Assembly (NCBI GenBank): GCA_044226785.1
Contig: JBGAGK010000012.1
Span: 1 to 64,000, forward strand
Length of the DNA: 64,000 nucleotides
Source: TMP-86 sp039807285
Lineage (GTDB): Bacteria; Pseudomonadota; Gammaproteobacteria; Steroidobacterales; Steroidobacteraceae
Direction: 5' to 3'
A program made the translations under genes and the position numbers. Within the stretch, counting starts at the first letter, position 1. Every line of letters starts with the position of its first letter. This document shows, piece by piece, positions 1 to 8,514 of this stretch. The notes under the pieces are model-generated. The model made no database searches and was not told the origin of the DNA. It worked only from the letters and a program-made list of their open reading frames with translations.

Positions 1-1415
1 CCCGCGGCGCCGCCGCCGGCGAGCAGCAGGCTGTCGCGGGGATCGACTCCTTCGTTGATGGTGATTTCCTTGATGGCGGCAACCATGTGTTCACTGGCCA
101 CCGTCAGGATGCCGGTGGCGGTGTCTTCCGCACTCTTGCCAAGCTGGGTCGCCAGGGGTTCGATGGCTCTGCGTGATGCCGCCAAGTCCAGCCGCATGCG
201 TCCGCCATTGAAATACTCCGGGTCGAGGTACCCGAGCAGCAGCGCCGCATCGGTGGTCGTAGGCTGTGTGCCGCCACGGCCGTAGCAGGCCGGGCCGGGA
301 TCGGCACCGGCGCTTTCCGGCCCCACGCACAGCAGACCTCCGGCATCCACCCGCGCGATGGAGCCACCGCCGGAACCGATGCTGCGGGCATCCACGGAAG
401 ACAGGCCCGTGAGATGGCCCACATAGCGCGGTCCCAGCCAGGTGTCGCGCCCGAACACGGGTCGGCCATTGCGCACGAGACTGACATCGAAACTCGTGCC
501 ACCCGTGTCGCAGACGATCACTTCCGTTGCGCCCGTTTCGGCAAAGCCGGTCACCTGGCCGAGGATGGGCGCCAGCGATGGCCCCGAGCGAACCATGTGG
601 ATCGGCCGTTCGATGACACCTTCGATGTGCATGACACCGCCCAGCGAGATCGCCGGGAGCAGTTCGCCGGCGAGGCCGGCTGCCCGCAGGTCTGCATCCA
701 TTTCACGCAAGTGCCTCTGCATCAGGGGCTTGAGCGATGCGTCGATGGCGGCGGAGGATGCGCGGCGGTATTCGCGCGCGATGGGATTGACCTGGTGGGA
801 GAGGGTGTAGGGGATGCCGGGAAGCTCACGCTCGATGATGCGTGCCAGCTCCAGTTCGTGCCGGGGATTTGCGATCGACCACAGAAGGCATGCCGCCACG
901 GCCTCGACACGCTGGGTGCGCAGACTCTGCATGACGGACTGTGCCGCTGCCTCATCGAATGGCACGAGCACCTGTCCCTCTGCGCCGATGCGTTCGGGGA
1001 TCTCGAATGTCAGGTGCCGCGGTACGTAGGGTTCGGGATACTCCTGGGTGTAATCCCACGGGTTGGTCTTCCCGCCCTCGCGACGGACCAGGATGTCGGG
1101 GAACCCCTCCGTCACCAGCAATGCGGTCCGCGCGATCTTTCCTTCGAGTATGGCGTTGGTTGCCCGGGTCGATCCGTAGATGAAGATGGCCGTCTGCTGC
1201 AGCAGGGCGCCGGCATCGAGGCCGAGTGGCGCAGCCGCCACCGCCAGGCCTTCCAGGATGCCGCGCGAGATGCGTTCACGGGTGGTCAGTGCCTTGCCAA
1301 CGCTGAGGATGCCCGAAGCGTTGCCCACCACGACGTCCGTGAACGTGCCGCCCGTGTCGATGCCGATGCGGTAGCTGCCGTGTGATGCCTGCGCCTGCCG
1401 TGCCGATCTGCTCAT
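1..1415 (-). CDS. Hydantoinase/5-oxoprolinase A subunit (HyuA-type), C-terminus cut by window edge
   Basis: ATP-dependent cleavage or activation of a cyclic amide or related substrate is the family role (N-methylhydantoinase, 5-oxoprolinase and acetone carboxylase beta subunits). About 471 residues are visible from ATG at 1415, preceded by GGAG. The N-terminal ATPase motif IGIDTGGTFTD lies at residues 17-27. Further on are a second phosphate motif CDTGGTSFDVSLV and the family hallmark ADPGPACYGRGG. The reading frame runs off the left edge in a stretch ending LLLAGGGAA, which matches the LLAFGGAGP region of the family, so roughly 200 residues are missing. The usual HyuB partner should lie to the left. 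The exact substrate cannot be told. It diverges from a TonB-dependent receptor, suggesting import and breakdown of one compound. Confidence 0.9.
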   Translation of the reverse strand, partial: MSRSARQAQASHGSYRIGIDTGGTFTDVVVGNASGILSVGKALTTRERISRGILEGLAVAAAPLGLDAGALLQQTAIFIYGSTRATNAILEGKIARTALLVTEGFPDILVRREGGKTNPWDYTQEYPEPYVPRHLTFEIPERIGAEGQVLVPFDEAAAQSVMQSLRTQRVEAVAACLLWSIANPRHELELARIIERELPGIPYTLSHQVNPIAREYRRASSAAIDASLKPLMQRHLREMDADLRAAGLAGELLPAISLGGVMHIEGVIERPIHMVRSGPSLAPILGQVTGFAETGATEVIVCDTGGTSFDVSLVRNGRPVFGRDTWLGPRYVGHLTGLSSVDARSIGSGGGSIARVDAGGLLCVGPESAGADPGPACYGRGGTQPTTTDAALLLGYLDPEYFNGGRMRLDLAASRRAIEPLATQLGKSAEDTATGILTVASEHMVAAIKEITINEGVDPRDSLLLAGGGAA

Positions 1416-1444
1416 GCCGCACTCCGGGTCCCTTCAAGTTGAAA

Positions 1445-1536
1445 TGATCATGCCATCTGCACGTGATCATATTGGAATTCGACGCGCGTTGTGACCGAAA
1501 TTGTCGTCTGTGATCATTGTTTACTCACATGATCAT
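1445..1536. promoter_or_regulatory. Two paired TGATCAT operator-like sites
   Basis: The divergent spacer between the hydantoinase gene and the TonB receptor holds four copies of the heptamer TGATCAT, at 1445-1451, 1464-1470, 1511-1517 and 1530-1536. They form two identical units, TGATCAT-N12-TGATCAT. The TGATCA core is itself palindromic, so each unit is symmetric and fits a dimeric repressor or activator. One unit sits near each divergent gene. The N12 sequences are unrelated, so the heptamers rather than the whole segment are conserved. No regulator gene is adjacent within the window. Confidence 0.6.
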
Positions 1537-1579
1537 GTCTGTTAGGATCTGACCCGGTTGCCCCGGGGGAGATTTCAGC

Positions 1580-3874
1580 ATGCAACTTTCAAGATGCCCG
1601 CAATTGATGTTGGGCGGATTCCTGCTCCTGAATACCGTGACCGTGCTGGCGCAGAGTGCGCCTGCAGATACGCTCGAAGAGGTGGTGGTCACCGCGCAGC
1701 GCCGCCAGGAAAAGCTGCAGGAAGTTCCCATTTCCATGAGCGCGATCACCGGCGCCACCCTGGACAATCTCGGTGCCAAGGATTTCAGCGATTTTGCCAG
1801 CGGCATCCCCAATCTTGCGATCGGCACCGGTTCAGGTGCGGGCGGCAACGGCAGTGCCTTCGGAGTGTCTTCGACCCGGGCCGTCGCCATTCGAGGAGTG
1901 GCCGGCAACAACACCACAGCGTTCTACCTGAACGATACGCCGGTGCCCCTGTCGCTGGACCCGCGGGTGGTCGACATCGATCGTGTGGAAGTGCTGCGCG
2001 GTCCGCAGGGCACCCTGTTCGGCGCCAGTTCCATGGGCGGCACGGTGCGCCTGGTGACCCGCGAGCCGAGTTCGGAGAAGTTCAGCGCACGGGTGGAAGT
2101 CGATGGCTCCTACACCAACAAGGGCGGCGGTGGCTACTCGTCCAGCGGCACCCTGAACCTGCCCGTGATTCAGGGCAATGTCGGCCTGCGGCTCAACGCT
2201 TTCAGTGCATTTGATCCTGGTCTGTACACGCGGACCTGGGGCATGGCGCAGGATCCGCGCTCACCGATCCTGCCGTATCCGCCCGGCGGTCCTCCGTCTG
2301 TGGGCAGCAAGTCGCACGTGGGTTCCGAGCAGTCCACCGGCTTCTCGGCCTCGCTGGCCATCACGCCGCAGGCGGTACAGGGCCTGTCGGTCACACCGAT
2401 GTTCATGTACCAGCACTCGGCCTCCAACGGCTACCCGCTGGCCGACTACACGCCCGACAACTTCGTGCAGACGAGGCAGTTCAACCTGGGCGACTCGGTG
2501 GATGACAAATGGACCTTTGCCGGCCTCACCGCCCGCCAGGAACTCGGCTTCGGCCGCTTCATTGCCTCGGGCACTTACTTTTACCGGCGCGCGGAAGACA
2601 TCGAGGACACCAGCGATTCCAATGCGCTCATTTTCTGGGGTCTGGACTATTACGTGCCTGCACCGCTCCTCAATATCCTGTTCACGAGGACCTACACCCA
2701 GGAAGTGCGGTTCGAGTCCACTTTCGAAGGCCCTGTGCAGCTGGTGGCGGGGTATTTCCATTCCCACTCGGACAGGCGCTTCTACGAGATCTATGACTCG
2801 CCGGGTCTGGATCAGGCCTATCAGGCATCGCACCCTGGCGCGGGAGGGCTGGGTACCGATCTGCAATACACCCAGAACACGCCCAACACCGACCGCCAGA
2901 AAGGCTGGTTCGTAGATGTCTCGCTGCGGCTGACCGAGAAGGCCCAGGTCAGCGCCGGTGTGCGCCGCGCCTATCTGGACCATGAGGGCGCCTACACGGC
3001 CGATGGCCCCCTGAACGGCGGCCTTTCCGGCCCGCCCGACACCTGGTCACGTCATGGCGAGAACCAGACTGCGCCGCGCTTTACCGGCAAGTACCAGTTC
3101 ACGCCCGATCACATGATGTACCTCTCGGCTGCCAAGGGCTTTCGCATCGGTGGCACCAACTCGCTTCTGCCGCAGGATCTGTGCGGCGCTGATCTTGCGC
3201 AGCTGGGCCTGACGAATGGCGAAGGCTTCAAGTCCGACTCGCTGTGGAGTTACGAGATCGGCGCCAAGGACAGTTTTGTCGGCAACCGGATCAGGACCCG
3301 TGCTGCCCTGTACCGGATCAACTGGAAGAACATCCAGCAGTCCGTGTATCTGCCCTGCACCTTCAGTGTGACGGCCAATTCCGGCGCCGCGACCAGCAAG
3401 GGCGCGGAGTTCGAGATGGACATGGCGCTCATGAGTCACCTGACCCTGAACCTGGCGGTCGGCTACGAGGACATGAAAATCACCGAGGCGACCGCCTCTT
3501 CGCGCACCATCGTGGGCCAGCCGCTCACCGGCGTGCCGAAGTGGTCGGGCTCGGTCACCGCGCAGTACCTGATTCCGCTGGGTGAGCGCGAGGCCTTCCT
3601 TCGCGGGCAGTGGGAATTCACCAGCGATCGAAAGAGCTTCATCAACGTGGCACCGCAGGACGGGGGCCGGGATCTGCCTGCCTACAACATCCTGAATCTG
3701 CGGGGTGGTGTGAAACAGGGGCCATGGGAAGCCACGTTGTACCTGAACAATGTATTCGACAAGCGCGGCATCGTTGGCGACCTGATGCCCGAGGGTGCGG
3801 AACTGCCGGATCGGCCACGCTGGTTCGTGACCCGTCCGCGCACCGTGGGCCTGTCGCTGCGGCGTGAATTCTAG
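1580..3874 (+). CDS. TonB-dependent outer-membrane receptor
   Basis: A 764-residue ligand-gated outer-membrane barrel energised by TonB-ExbB-ExbD, taking up a large or scarce substrate. It has an N-terminal signal peptide ending near VLAQS. The plug domain starts with EEVVVTAQRRQEKLQEVP, the form typical of the Caulobacter/sphingomonad-type receptor family. It contains the plug motif VEVLRGPQGTLFG near residues 134-146. The rest is beta-barrel, ending in phenylalanine (LSLRREF) as expected for BAM recognition. ATG 1580 is preceded by GGGGGAGA at good spacing. An MFS transporter follows 5 nt later and a hydantoinase-type gene diverges upstream, so the substrate may be a cyclic amide or aromatic compound (inference). 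The receptor sequence alone does not identify the ligand. Confidence 0.93.
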   Translation: MQLSRCPQLMLGGFLLLNTVTVLAQSAPADTLEEVVVTAQRRQEKLQEVPISMSAITGATLDNLGAKDFSDFASGIPNLAIGTGSGAGGNGSAFGVSSTRAVAIRGVAGNNTTAFYLNDTPVPLSLDPRVVDIDRVEVLRGPQGTLFGASSMGGTVRLVTREPSSEKFSARVEVDGSYTNKGGGGYSSSGTLNLPVIQGNVGLRLNAFSAFDPGLYTRTWGMAQDPRSPILPYPPGGPPSVGSKSHVGSEQSTGFSASLAITPQAVQGLSVTPMFMYQHSASNGYPLADYTPDNFVQTRQFNLGDSVDDKWTFAGLTARQELGFGRFIASGTYFYRRAEDIEDTSDSNALIFWGLDYYVPAPLLNILFTRTYTQEVRFESTFEGPVQLVAGYFHSHSDRRFYEIYDSPGLDQAYQASHPGAGGLGTDLQYTQNTPNTDRQKGWFVDVSLRLTEKAQVSAGVRRAYLDHEGAYTADGPLNGGLSGPPDTWSRHGENQTAPRFTGKYQFTPDHMMYLSAAKGFRIGGTNSLLPQDLCGADLAQLGLTNGEGFKSDSLWSYEIGAKDSFVGNRIRTRAALYRINWKNIQQSVYLPCTFSVTANSGAATSKGAEFEMDMALMSHLTLNLAVGYEDMKITEATASSRTIVGQPLTGVPKWSGSVTAQYLIPLGEREAFLRGQWEFTSDRKSFINVAPQDGGRDLPAYNILNLRGGVKQGPWEATLYLNNVFDKRGIVGDLMPEGAELPDRPRWFVTRPRTVGLSLRREF

Positions 3875-3879
3875 CTTCC

Positions 3880-5073
3880 GTGAGTGATCCGGACTGCGCT
3901 GGCGGGTCCGCCTGGGACTCGCCACGTGCAGTGGCGGCATGCGTATGCGCAGCGATCGCCGCCTACGGAGTCTATCTCGCCCTGCCCCTGATCCTGGGAG
4001 CGCTTTCGGACCGCTACGGCTTCACCGAACGTGATATCGGCTGGACCGGTGCGGCGGAGAACCTCGGCTTGTTGCTGGGCTCGGTGTGGGTCTCCACGCG
4101 GGCCCGCACAGGAAGGTTCCGCTCGCAGATCCTTGCCGGCATCCTCATTGCGATGCTGGGCAATGTCCTGACCGCCCGCATCCAGACCTTCATGCCCATG
4201 GCCTCGGTCCGGCTGCTCACCGGCTTCGGCAGTGGGGTCTGCTATTCGGCCGGCGTTGCCTGCCTGTCGCTGATGCGCAATTCTTCCCGGCATTTCAGCC
4301 TGCTCATCGTGGTGCTGGTGATCGTCAATTCACTGGAGCTGTGGCTGGTGCCATCACTCCTGGGGCTGACGGGTCTTGTGGGCGTTTACCTCGTGTTCGC
4401 CGGCCTGTTCCTGCTTCCGGCCGTACTGCTCGGCGCGCTGCCCGCGCGGCTTTCAACCGGCACGGCGACTTCGTCGAAGCAATCACTGAAGACTCCACAG
4501 GCCTTCCGTTCAATGGCATGGTGGTGCCTGTTCGCCATCGTCATGTTCAATGTCGCGGCCAGTGCCTTCTGGGCCTATTCGGAGCGCATCGGCCTGTCCG
4601 TTGGCCTGTCGGGGCGCTCCGTTTCGAACACGCTTACCCTTTGCAACCTGTTCAGTCTCACAGGCGGTGTCCTGGCGTACTGGCTGGGCAGGCGCTGGGG
4701 CCAGCATCGTCCCCAGCTGGTGATCATCCTCATCATGTTGCTGGTCTTCGGGTCCTGGTCGTTCCGGATCGGTTCCGCAGGTTATGTCGCAGGCGTACTG
4801 GTCTTCTTCGAGGTATGGTCCATGACCCAGGTGTACCAGCTTGGCACCTTGAGCGGCATCGATGCGACGGGAGGATTCGTGGCCCTGGTGCCGGCTGCAC
4901 AGGGACTGGGTCAGAGCGCGGGACCTTTCATTGCCGGGGCCCTGCTAGGTTGGGGAATGGGCTATCCAGGGGTGCTGATGGTGATGTCGGCTTTCGTCAT
5001 CGCCTGTTTTGCCGGCTATCTGCTCGTATACCTGAGATTGAGGCAGTCGCAGCCGGCACTGGCCACAGCCTGA
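3880..5073 (+). CDS. Major facilitator superfamily transporter
   Basis: A 397-residue inner-membrane protein with about 12 hydrophobic segments split in two halves around a basic loop near residue 195, as in MFS proteins. The loop after TM2 carries the basic stretch STRARTGRFRS, a degenerate version of the MFS TM2-TM3 motif. The start is GTG at 3880, 5 nt after the receptor stop codon, so the two are very likely cotranscribed and translationally coupled. The likely job is moving the compound imported by the receptor from periplasm to cytoplasm. The substrate is unknown. Confidence 0.8.
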   Translation: MSDPDCAGGSAWDSPRAVAACVCAAIAAYGVYLALPLILGALSDRYGFTERDIGWTGAAENLGLLLGSVWVSTRARTGRFRSQILAGILIAMLGNVLTARIQTFMPMASVRLLTGFGSGVCYSAGVACLSLMRNSSRHFSLLIVVLVIVNSLELWLVPSLLGLTGLVGVYLVFAGLFLLPAVLLGALPARLSTGTATSSKQSLKTPQAFRSMAWWCLFAIVMFNVAASAFWAYSERIGLSVGLSGRSVSNTLTLCNLFSLTGGVLAYWLGRRWGQHRPQLVIILIMLLVFGSWSFRIGSAGYVAGVLVFFEVWSMTQVYQLGTLSGIDATGGFVALVPAAQGLGQSAGPFIAGALLGWGMGYPGVLMVMSAFVIACFAGYLLVYLRLRQSQPALATA

Positions 5074-5188
5074 GCCCTCCCAGGGGCGGGTGGCACAGCC
5101 ACGCGAAGCAGCATGACTTGCACTCACGGCCGCTTGTGGGCAGGCTTGCAACCTCGAGGGAAGGAAATTCCACGCTCAGGAGACCTTG

Positions 5189-5617
5189 ATGGGTTTACTC
5201 GATGGCATTCTGGGTGCCGCGCTCGGTGGGGCAGCGTCCCAGCAGACGGCTGGCATCAATCCGGATGCGCTGATCCGCATCGCTGGCCAGCTCCTGCAGC
5301 AACATGGAGGCGTGGGTGGCCTGGTCGATGCGTTCACCAAAGGTGGTCTGGGGCAGGCGGCCGCGAGCTGGGTCGGCACCGGCCAGAATCAGCCGGTCTC
5401 TGCCTCGCAGATAACCCAGGTCCTGGGCTCGGGTCAGGTCGGGCAGATCGCCTCGCAACTCGGGCTCGATCATGGGCAGGCCGGCAACATCCTGGCACAG
5501 CTCCTTCCCCACGTCATCGATCACCTGACACCCAATGGCCAGATGCCGGCGGCATCGGCCTCGCAGGGTGACCTCCTGTCGGCCGCTCTCGGCATGCTCA
5601 AGTCCAGATTGACCTGA
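5189..5617 (+). CDS. YidB-family protein (DUF937)
   Basis: A 142-residue glycine- and glutamine-rich soluble protein of the YidB/DUF937 family, whose molecular function is not established. It begins MGLLDGILGAALGG, typical of the family, and contains the conserved core WVGTGQNQPVSASQI followed by LPHVIDHLTPNGQMP. ATG 5189 is chosen because AGGAG lies at 5178-5182; a TTG one codon upstream is possible. A shorter paralogue lies at 9721-9978, sharing the WxGTGxNxPV and LTPxGxxP blocks. It is followed 19 bp later by an amino acid permease, perhaps in the same transcript. Confidence 0.85.
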   Translation: MGLLDGILGAALGGAASQQTAGINPDALIRIAGQLLQQHGGVGGLVDAFTKGGLGQAAASWVGTGQNQPVSASQITQVLGSGQVGQIASQLGLDHGQAGNILAQLLPHVIDHLTPNGQMPAASASQGDLLSAALGMLKSRLT

Positions 5618-5636
5618 CCGGAAGCGAGGTCGCGCA

Positions 5637-7085
5637 ATGGGGATCTGGTCCCGAAAGGACCTGGCGCAACTGGCCAGCGTGGCGGAGGAGGGCGGGGACA
5701 AGGCCAGCATGCGCCGCGTCCTCGGCCGGTTCGATCTGATCCTGATCGGTGTCGGCAGCACCATCGGCGCGGGGATCTTCGTCATCACCGGAACAGCGGC
5801 GGCCCAGTATGCAGGGCCGGCAATCATGCTGTCCTTCATCGTCGCAGGCCTTGCCTGCCTGTCCACCGCATTCTGTTACGCGGAGCTCGCGTCCATGATG
5901 CCGGTGGCCGGGAGTTCCTACACCTACGCTTATGCAACGCTCGGTGAACTCGTCGCCTGGACCATCGGCTGGTGCCTGGTGCTCGAGTACATGGTCGCCG
6001 GCTCCACCGTTGCGGTGGGCTGGTCGGGATATTTCACCAGCGCCATGACCAGTATGGGCCTTGTCATTCCGTCCGAGTGGAGTTCGGCGCCGCTGGGGCT
6101 CGATGCTGCACGCCATCTGACCACCACTGGTGCCATCATCAACCTGCCGGCCGTGGGCATCGTGCTGGCCATGACCTGGCTGCTGGTGATCGGCATCCGC
6201 GAATCCGCCGTGGCCAATGCCCTGTTCGTGATCCTCAAGGTGGGTGTCATCCTGGCGGTCATCTTCGTCGGCGCCTTTTACGTGCAGCCTGGGAACTGGC
6301 ACCCTTTCATACCTCCCAATACCGGCCACAGTGGTGAGTTCGGCATGAGCGGCATCCTGCGCGGTGCCGGCGTGATCTTCTTTGCCTACATCGGCTTCGA
6401 GACCGTGTCCACCTGTGCCCAGGAGACCCGCAATCCGCAGCGCGATCTGGGGTTTTCCATCCTCATGTCGCTCCTCATCTGCACGGCGCTGTATGTGGCC
6501 ATGGCAGCCGTCATGACGGGCCTTGCGCACTACACGGTGCTGAACGTCGCCGACCCGATCATCGTCGCGCTGGATCATGGCGGAAGGGCCCTGGACTGGC
6601 TCAAGCCCCTGGTGAGCGCGGGTGCGGTGATTGGCCTCGCGTCAACGATATTGATGTCCGTCTACGGTCAGAGCCGGATTTTCTACACCATGGCGCAGGA
6701 CCAGTTGCTGCCGCCGGTGTTCGCGCGGCTCCATTCGCGCTACCGCACGCCCGCCTGGGGCATCATCGTGGTAGGCGTGGCGTGTGCCGTGATGGCGGGG
6801 CTTCTGCCGCTGGACATTCTCGGTGAGCTCGTCTCCATCGGTACCCTGCTGGCCTTTGCCATCGTCTGCCTCGGCGTGCTGGTCCTCCGGTATCGCTCAC
6901 CTGATGCGGCGCGCGGATTCCGCTGCCCCGGCTCGCCCTGGGTGCCGGCCATCGGCATCGCAGGGTGCCTGTACCTGATGTTCAGCCTGCCGGTGGATTC
7001 CTGGTGGCGCTTGTTGCTGTGGCTGCTGGCAGGGACATTGATCTACCTGTTCTACGGCATCCGGCATTCCCGCGCGGCAGCCTGA
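5637..7085 (+). CDS. Amino acid permease, APC superfamily (cationic amino acid transporter type)
   Basis: A 482-residue inner-membrane transporter with about 12 to 13 hydrophobic segments. The first segment has the APC signature GVGSTIGAGIFVITG, which binds the substrate alpha-amino and carboxyl groups. The sequences AGPAIMLSFIVAGLAC and YAELASMMPVAGSSYTYAY match the CAT/YfnA/YhdG branch, which moves cationic or neutral amino acids by H+ symport or exchange. The N-terminal cytoplasmic extension (about 35 residues) is normal for this branch. ATG 5637 follows a GAGG site. The next gene converges, so transcription probably ends near 7086-7163. Confidence 0.9.
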   Translation: MGIWSRKDLAQLASVAEEGGDKASMRRVLGRFDLILIGVGSTIGAGIFVITGTAAAQYAGPAIMLSFIVAGLACLSTAFCYAELASMMPVAGSSYTYAYATLGELVAWTIGWCLVLEYMVAGSTVAVGWSGYFTSAMTSMGLVIPSEWSSAPLGLDAARHLTTTGAIINLPAVGIVLAMTWLLVIGIRESAVANALFVILKVGVILAVIFVGAFYVQPGNWHPFIPPNTGHSGEFGMSGILRGAGVIFFAYIGFETVSTCAQETRNPQRDLGFSILMSLLICTALYVAMAAVMTGLAHYTVLNVADPIIVALDHGGRALDWLKPLVSAGAVIGLASTILMSVYGQSRIFYTMAQDQLLPPVFARLHSRYRTPAWGIIVVGVACAVMAGLLPLDILGELVSIGTLLAFAIVCLGVLVLRYRSPDAARGFRCPGSPWVPAIGIAGCLYLMFSLPVDSWWRLLLWLLAGTLIYLFYGIRHSRAAA

Positions 7086-7163
7086 GCCGCGCGCCCGCGC
7101 GCCGGCGGCCGGAGGTCCGACCCGGTTGTATGCGCATCGCGATCCTTTCAGGTCGCCATGCTT

Positions 7164-8102
7164 TCAGGGAGCGTCGAGGAAGCTCTGCAGCATCGGGTTC
7201 ACCCATTGCGGCCGCAACGCGAATGTGGAGTGGCTGGTATGGGGAAGGATCCACAAGCGGGCGTCGGGGATCGAGCGAAAAATCAGCGCCGTATGTTCCA
7301 GCCGGACTTCATCCTGGTCGCCTGCCATCACCAGGACGCGCGCGCGGATCTTCTGCAGCAGTGAGGGGCTGAGGACATCGGCCGTGGGGCGGGTCAGCCA
7401 CAGGGTGCGCAGTTTCGCCGCGAATACCGGCAGATGGGCCGCCCCATCGGGCGATTCCTCGGCGTAGGCTTCCCGCGCCTCGGGGTCGAATTCATCCAGC
7501 CCTGTGGAATTGCGGGTCTCCTCCAGGCTCTCCTTCGTCAGACCATCAGGGTCGAGGTTGGCACCGCTGGCCACGATCCGGCGCACGAGCCGGGGATGGC
7601 GGATGGCCAGGATCAGCGCGATGTTGGCACCGTCACTGAAGCCGATGAAATCCGCGCGGCTGACGTGCAATTGTTGCAACAGGCCGGCCGTATCCTCGGC
7701 CATGGCTGCGTAGGTGAGTGGCCCGGGTACATCCGGAGACCGTCCGTGCCCACGCTGATCCATGGCGATGACGTGGTGATGTTCGGCCAGGAATTCGATC
7801 TGGGCATCGAACGTGCTGTGGATGTCCGCGCCACCGCCGTGAAGCAGGACCACCGGAGGCCCTTCGCCATAGGTCTCGTAGTACAGGCGGTGCCCACCGA
7901 CCTGGGCATATCTCCCGGGCGGGGCTTCGTCGGCTCGGGCCGTTGCCCATGCACCTGCCAGCACGAACAGAAGCACGCAAGCCAGGGCTTTCCCATGGGG
8001 TATCCATCGATCCGGAGTAATGCAATGCAAACATGTTGTGAGGATGCCTTTTGCAGTGCGGTCAAGATTGCGGTCAGGGCTCTGGCAGGCATTCGTAGGC
8101 AT
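7164..8102 (-). CDS. Secreted alpha/beta hydrolase
   Basis: A 312-residue alpha/beta-fold hydrolase. It has the oxyanion-hole motif LLHGGG near residues 87-91, the nucleophile elbow GFSDG with Ser156, an acidic residue in MAGDQDEVR and a terminal His in LPHTSHS, making a Ser-Asp-His triad. A hydrophobic segment at about residues 39-57 ending ARA looks like a signal peptide, but it is preceded by some 38 polar residues. The annotated ATG at 8102 may therefore be too far upstream. A start at TTG 8030 or another nearby non-ATG codon would give a more normal leader. The substrate is unknown. It converges with the permease and diverges from the small membrane peptide gene. Confidence 0.82.
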   Translation of the reverse strand: MPTNACQSPDRNLDRTAKGILTTCLHCITPDRWIPHGKALACVLLFVLAGAWATARADEAPPGRYAQVGGHRLYYETYGEGPPVVLLHGGGADIHSTFDAQIEFLAEHHHVIAMDQRGHGRSPDVPGPLTYAAMAEDTAGLLQQLHVSRADFIGFSDGANIALILAIRHPRLVRRIVASGANLDPDGLTKESLEETRNSTGLDEFDPEAREAYAEESPDGAAHLPVFAAKLRTLWLTRPTADVLSPSLLQKIRARVLVMAGDQDEVRLEHTALIFRSIPDARLWILPHTSHSTFALRPQWVNPMLQSFLDAP

Positions 8103-8113
8103 GGGTATGCTAA

Positions 8114-8141
8114 ATTGTAACTATTTGTTTTTAATTGACAA
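8114..8141 (-). promoter_or_regulatory. Candidate sigma70 promoter for the hydrolase
   Basis: In an unusually AT-rich stretch, the minus strand reads TTGTCA (8141-8136), 16 nt, then TACAAT (8119-8114). This is five of six matches at each hexamer. Initiation would fall near 8107, leaving about 5 nt before the ATG at 8102. The transcript would then be near-leaderless, or the true start codon lies further inside the gene. Confidence 0.45.
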
Positions 8142-8263
8142 AAATTAGATGCAGATCACACTGGAGATCATTGAAAAATCTTCCATGAGCCTCATAATCA
8201 CATTCGTTGAAAGCGTGTCGCATAACCGTTGTTACTGCGATGCAAATGAAAAGGAGGTGCATC

Positions 8264-8353
8264 ATGGTTGGAACTATCGCGCGCATGGGACACAACGTCC
8301 TGTTGGTCGCCATGGCAATCGTCACCGTCGCATTGATCGTGGCATCGACCTGA
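8264..8353 (+). CDS. 29-residue single-pass membrane peptide
   Basis: A very small ORF, MVGTIARMGH followed by a hydrophobic helix (VLLVAMAIVTVALIVA) and STOP. It is preceded by a full-strength Shine-Dalgarno site AAGGAGGTG at 8251-8259, ideally spaced from ATG 8264. One positive N-terminal segment and one transmembrane helix of about 19 residues predict an inner-membrane peptide with a cytoplasmic N-terminus. No family is recognised. The gene stands alone in an AT-rich spacer, 160 bp before the TMEM175-like gene. The ribosome-binding site is the main reason for calling it. A type I toxin-like or small regulatory membrane peptide are both possible, without evidence for either. Confidence 0.55.
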   Translation: MVGTIARMGHNVLLVAMAIVTVALIVAST

Positions 8354-8514
8354 AGATACATGCGACTGGACATCGCGCCCCTCCGGGTCGTTCCCTTGCG
8401 GGACCGCCTCTGGCGGGGCGCATCCGTTTTCGCGCCTGCTGTTTGCAAATGACCCCTCATCTGCGCGATCGTTGAGTCATGCGCCCCGCAACCATTCGCC
8501 CCCAGCAGGTTCGC

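Noticed and set aside
414..1385. Long plus-strand open frame (323 codons) at the left end
   Set aside because: It lies opposite the hydantoinase gene, whose minus-strand frame carries full family motifs over the same bases. Long antisense frames are expected at this GC content.
8149..8475. 108-codon plus-strand frame covering the AT-rich spacer at 8.2 kb
   Set aside because: It has no ribosome site, unlike the overlapping 29-codon frame, and its translation is compositionally random.
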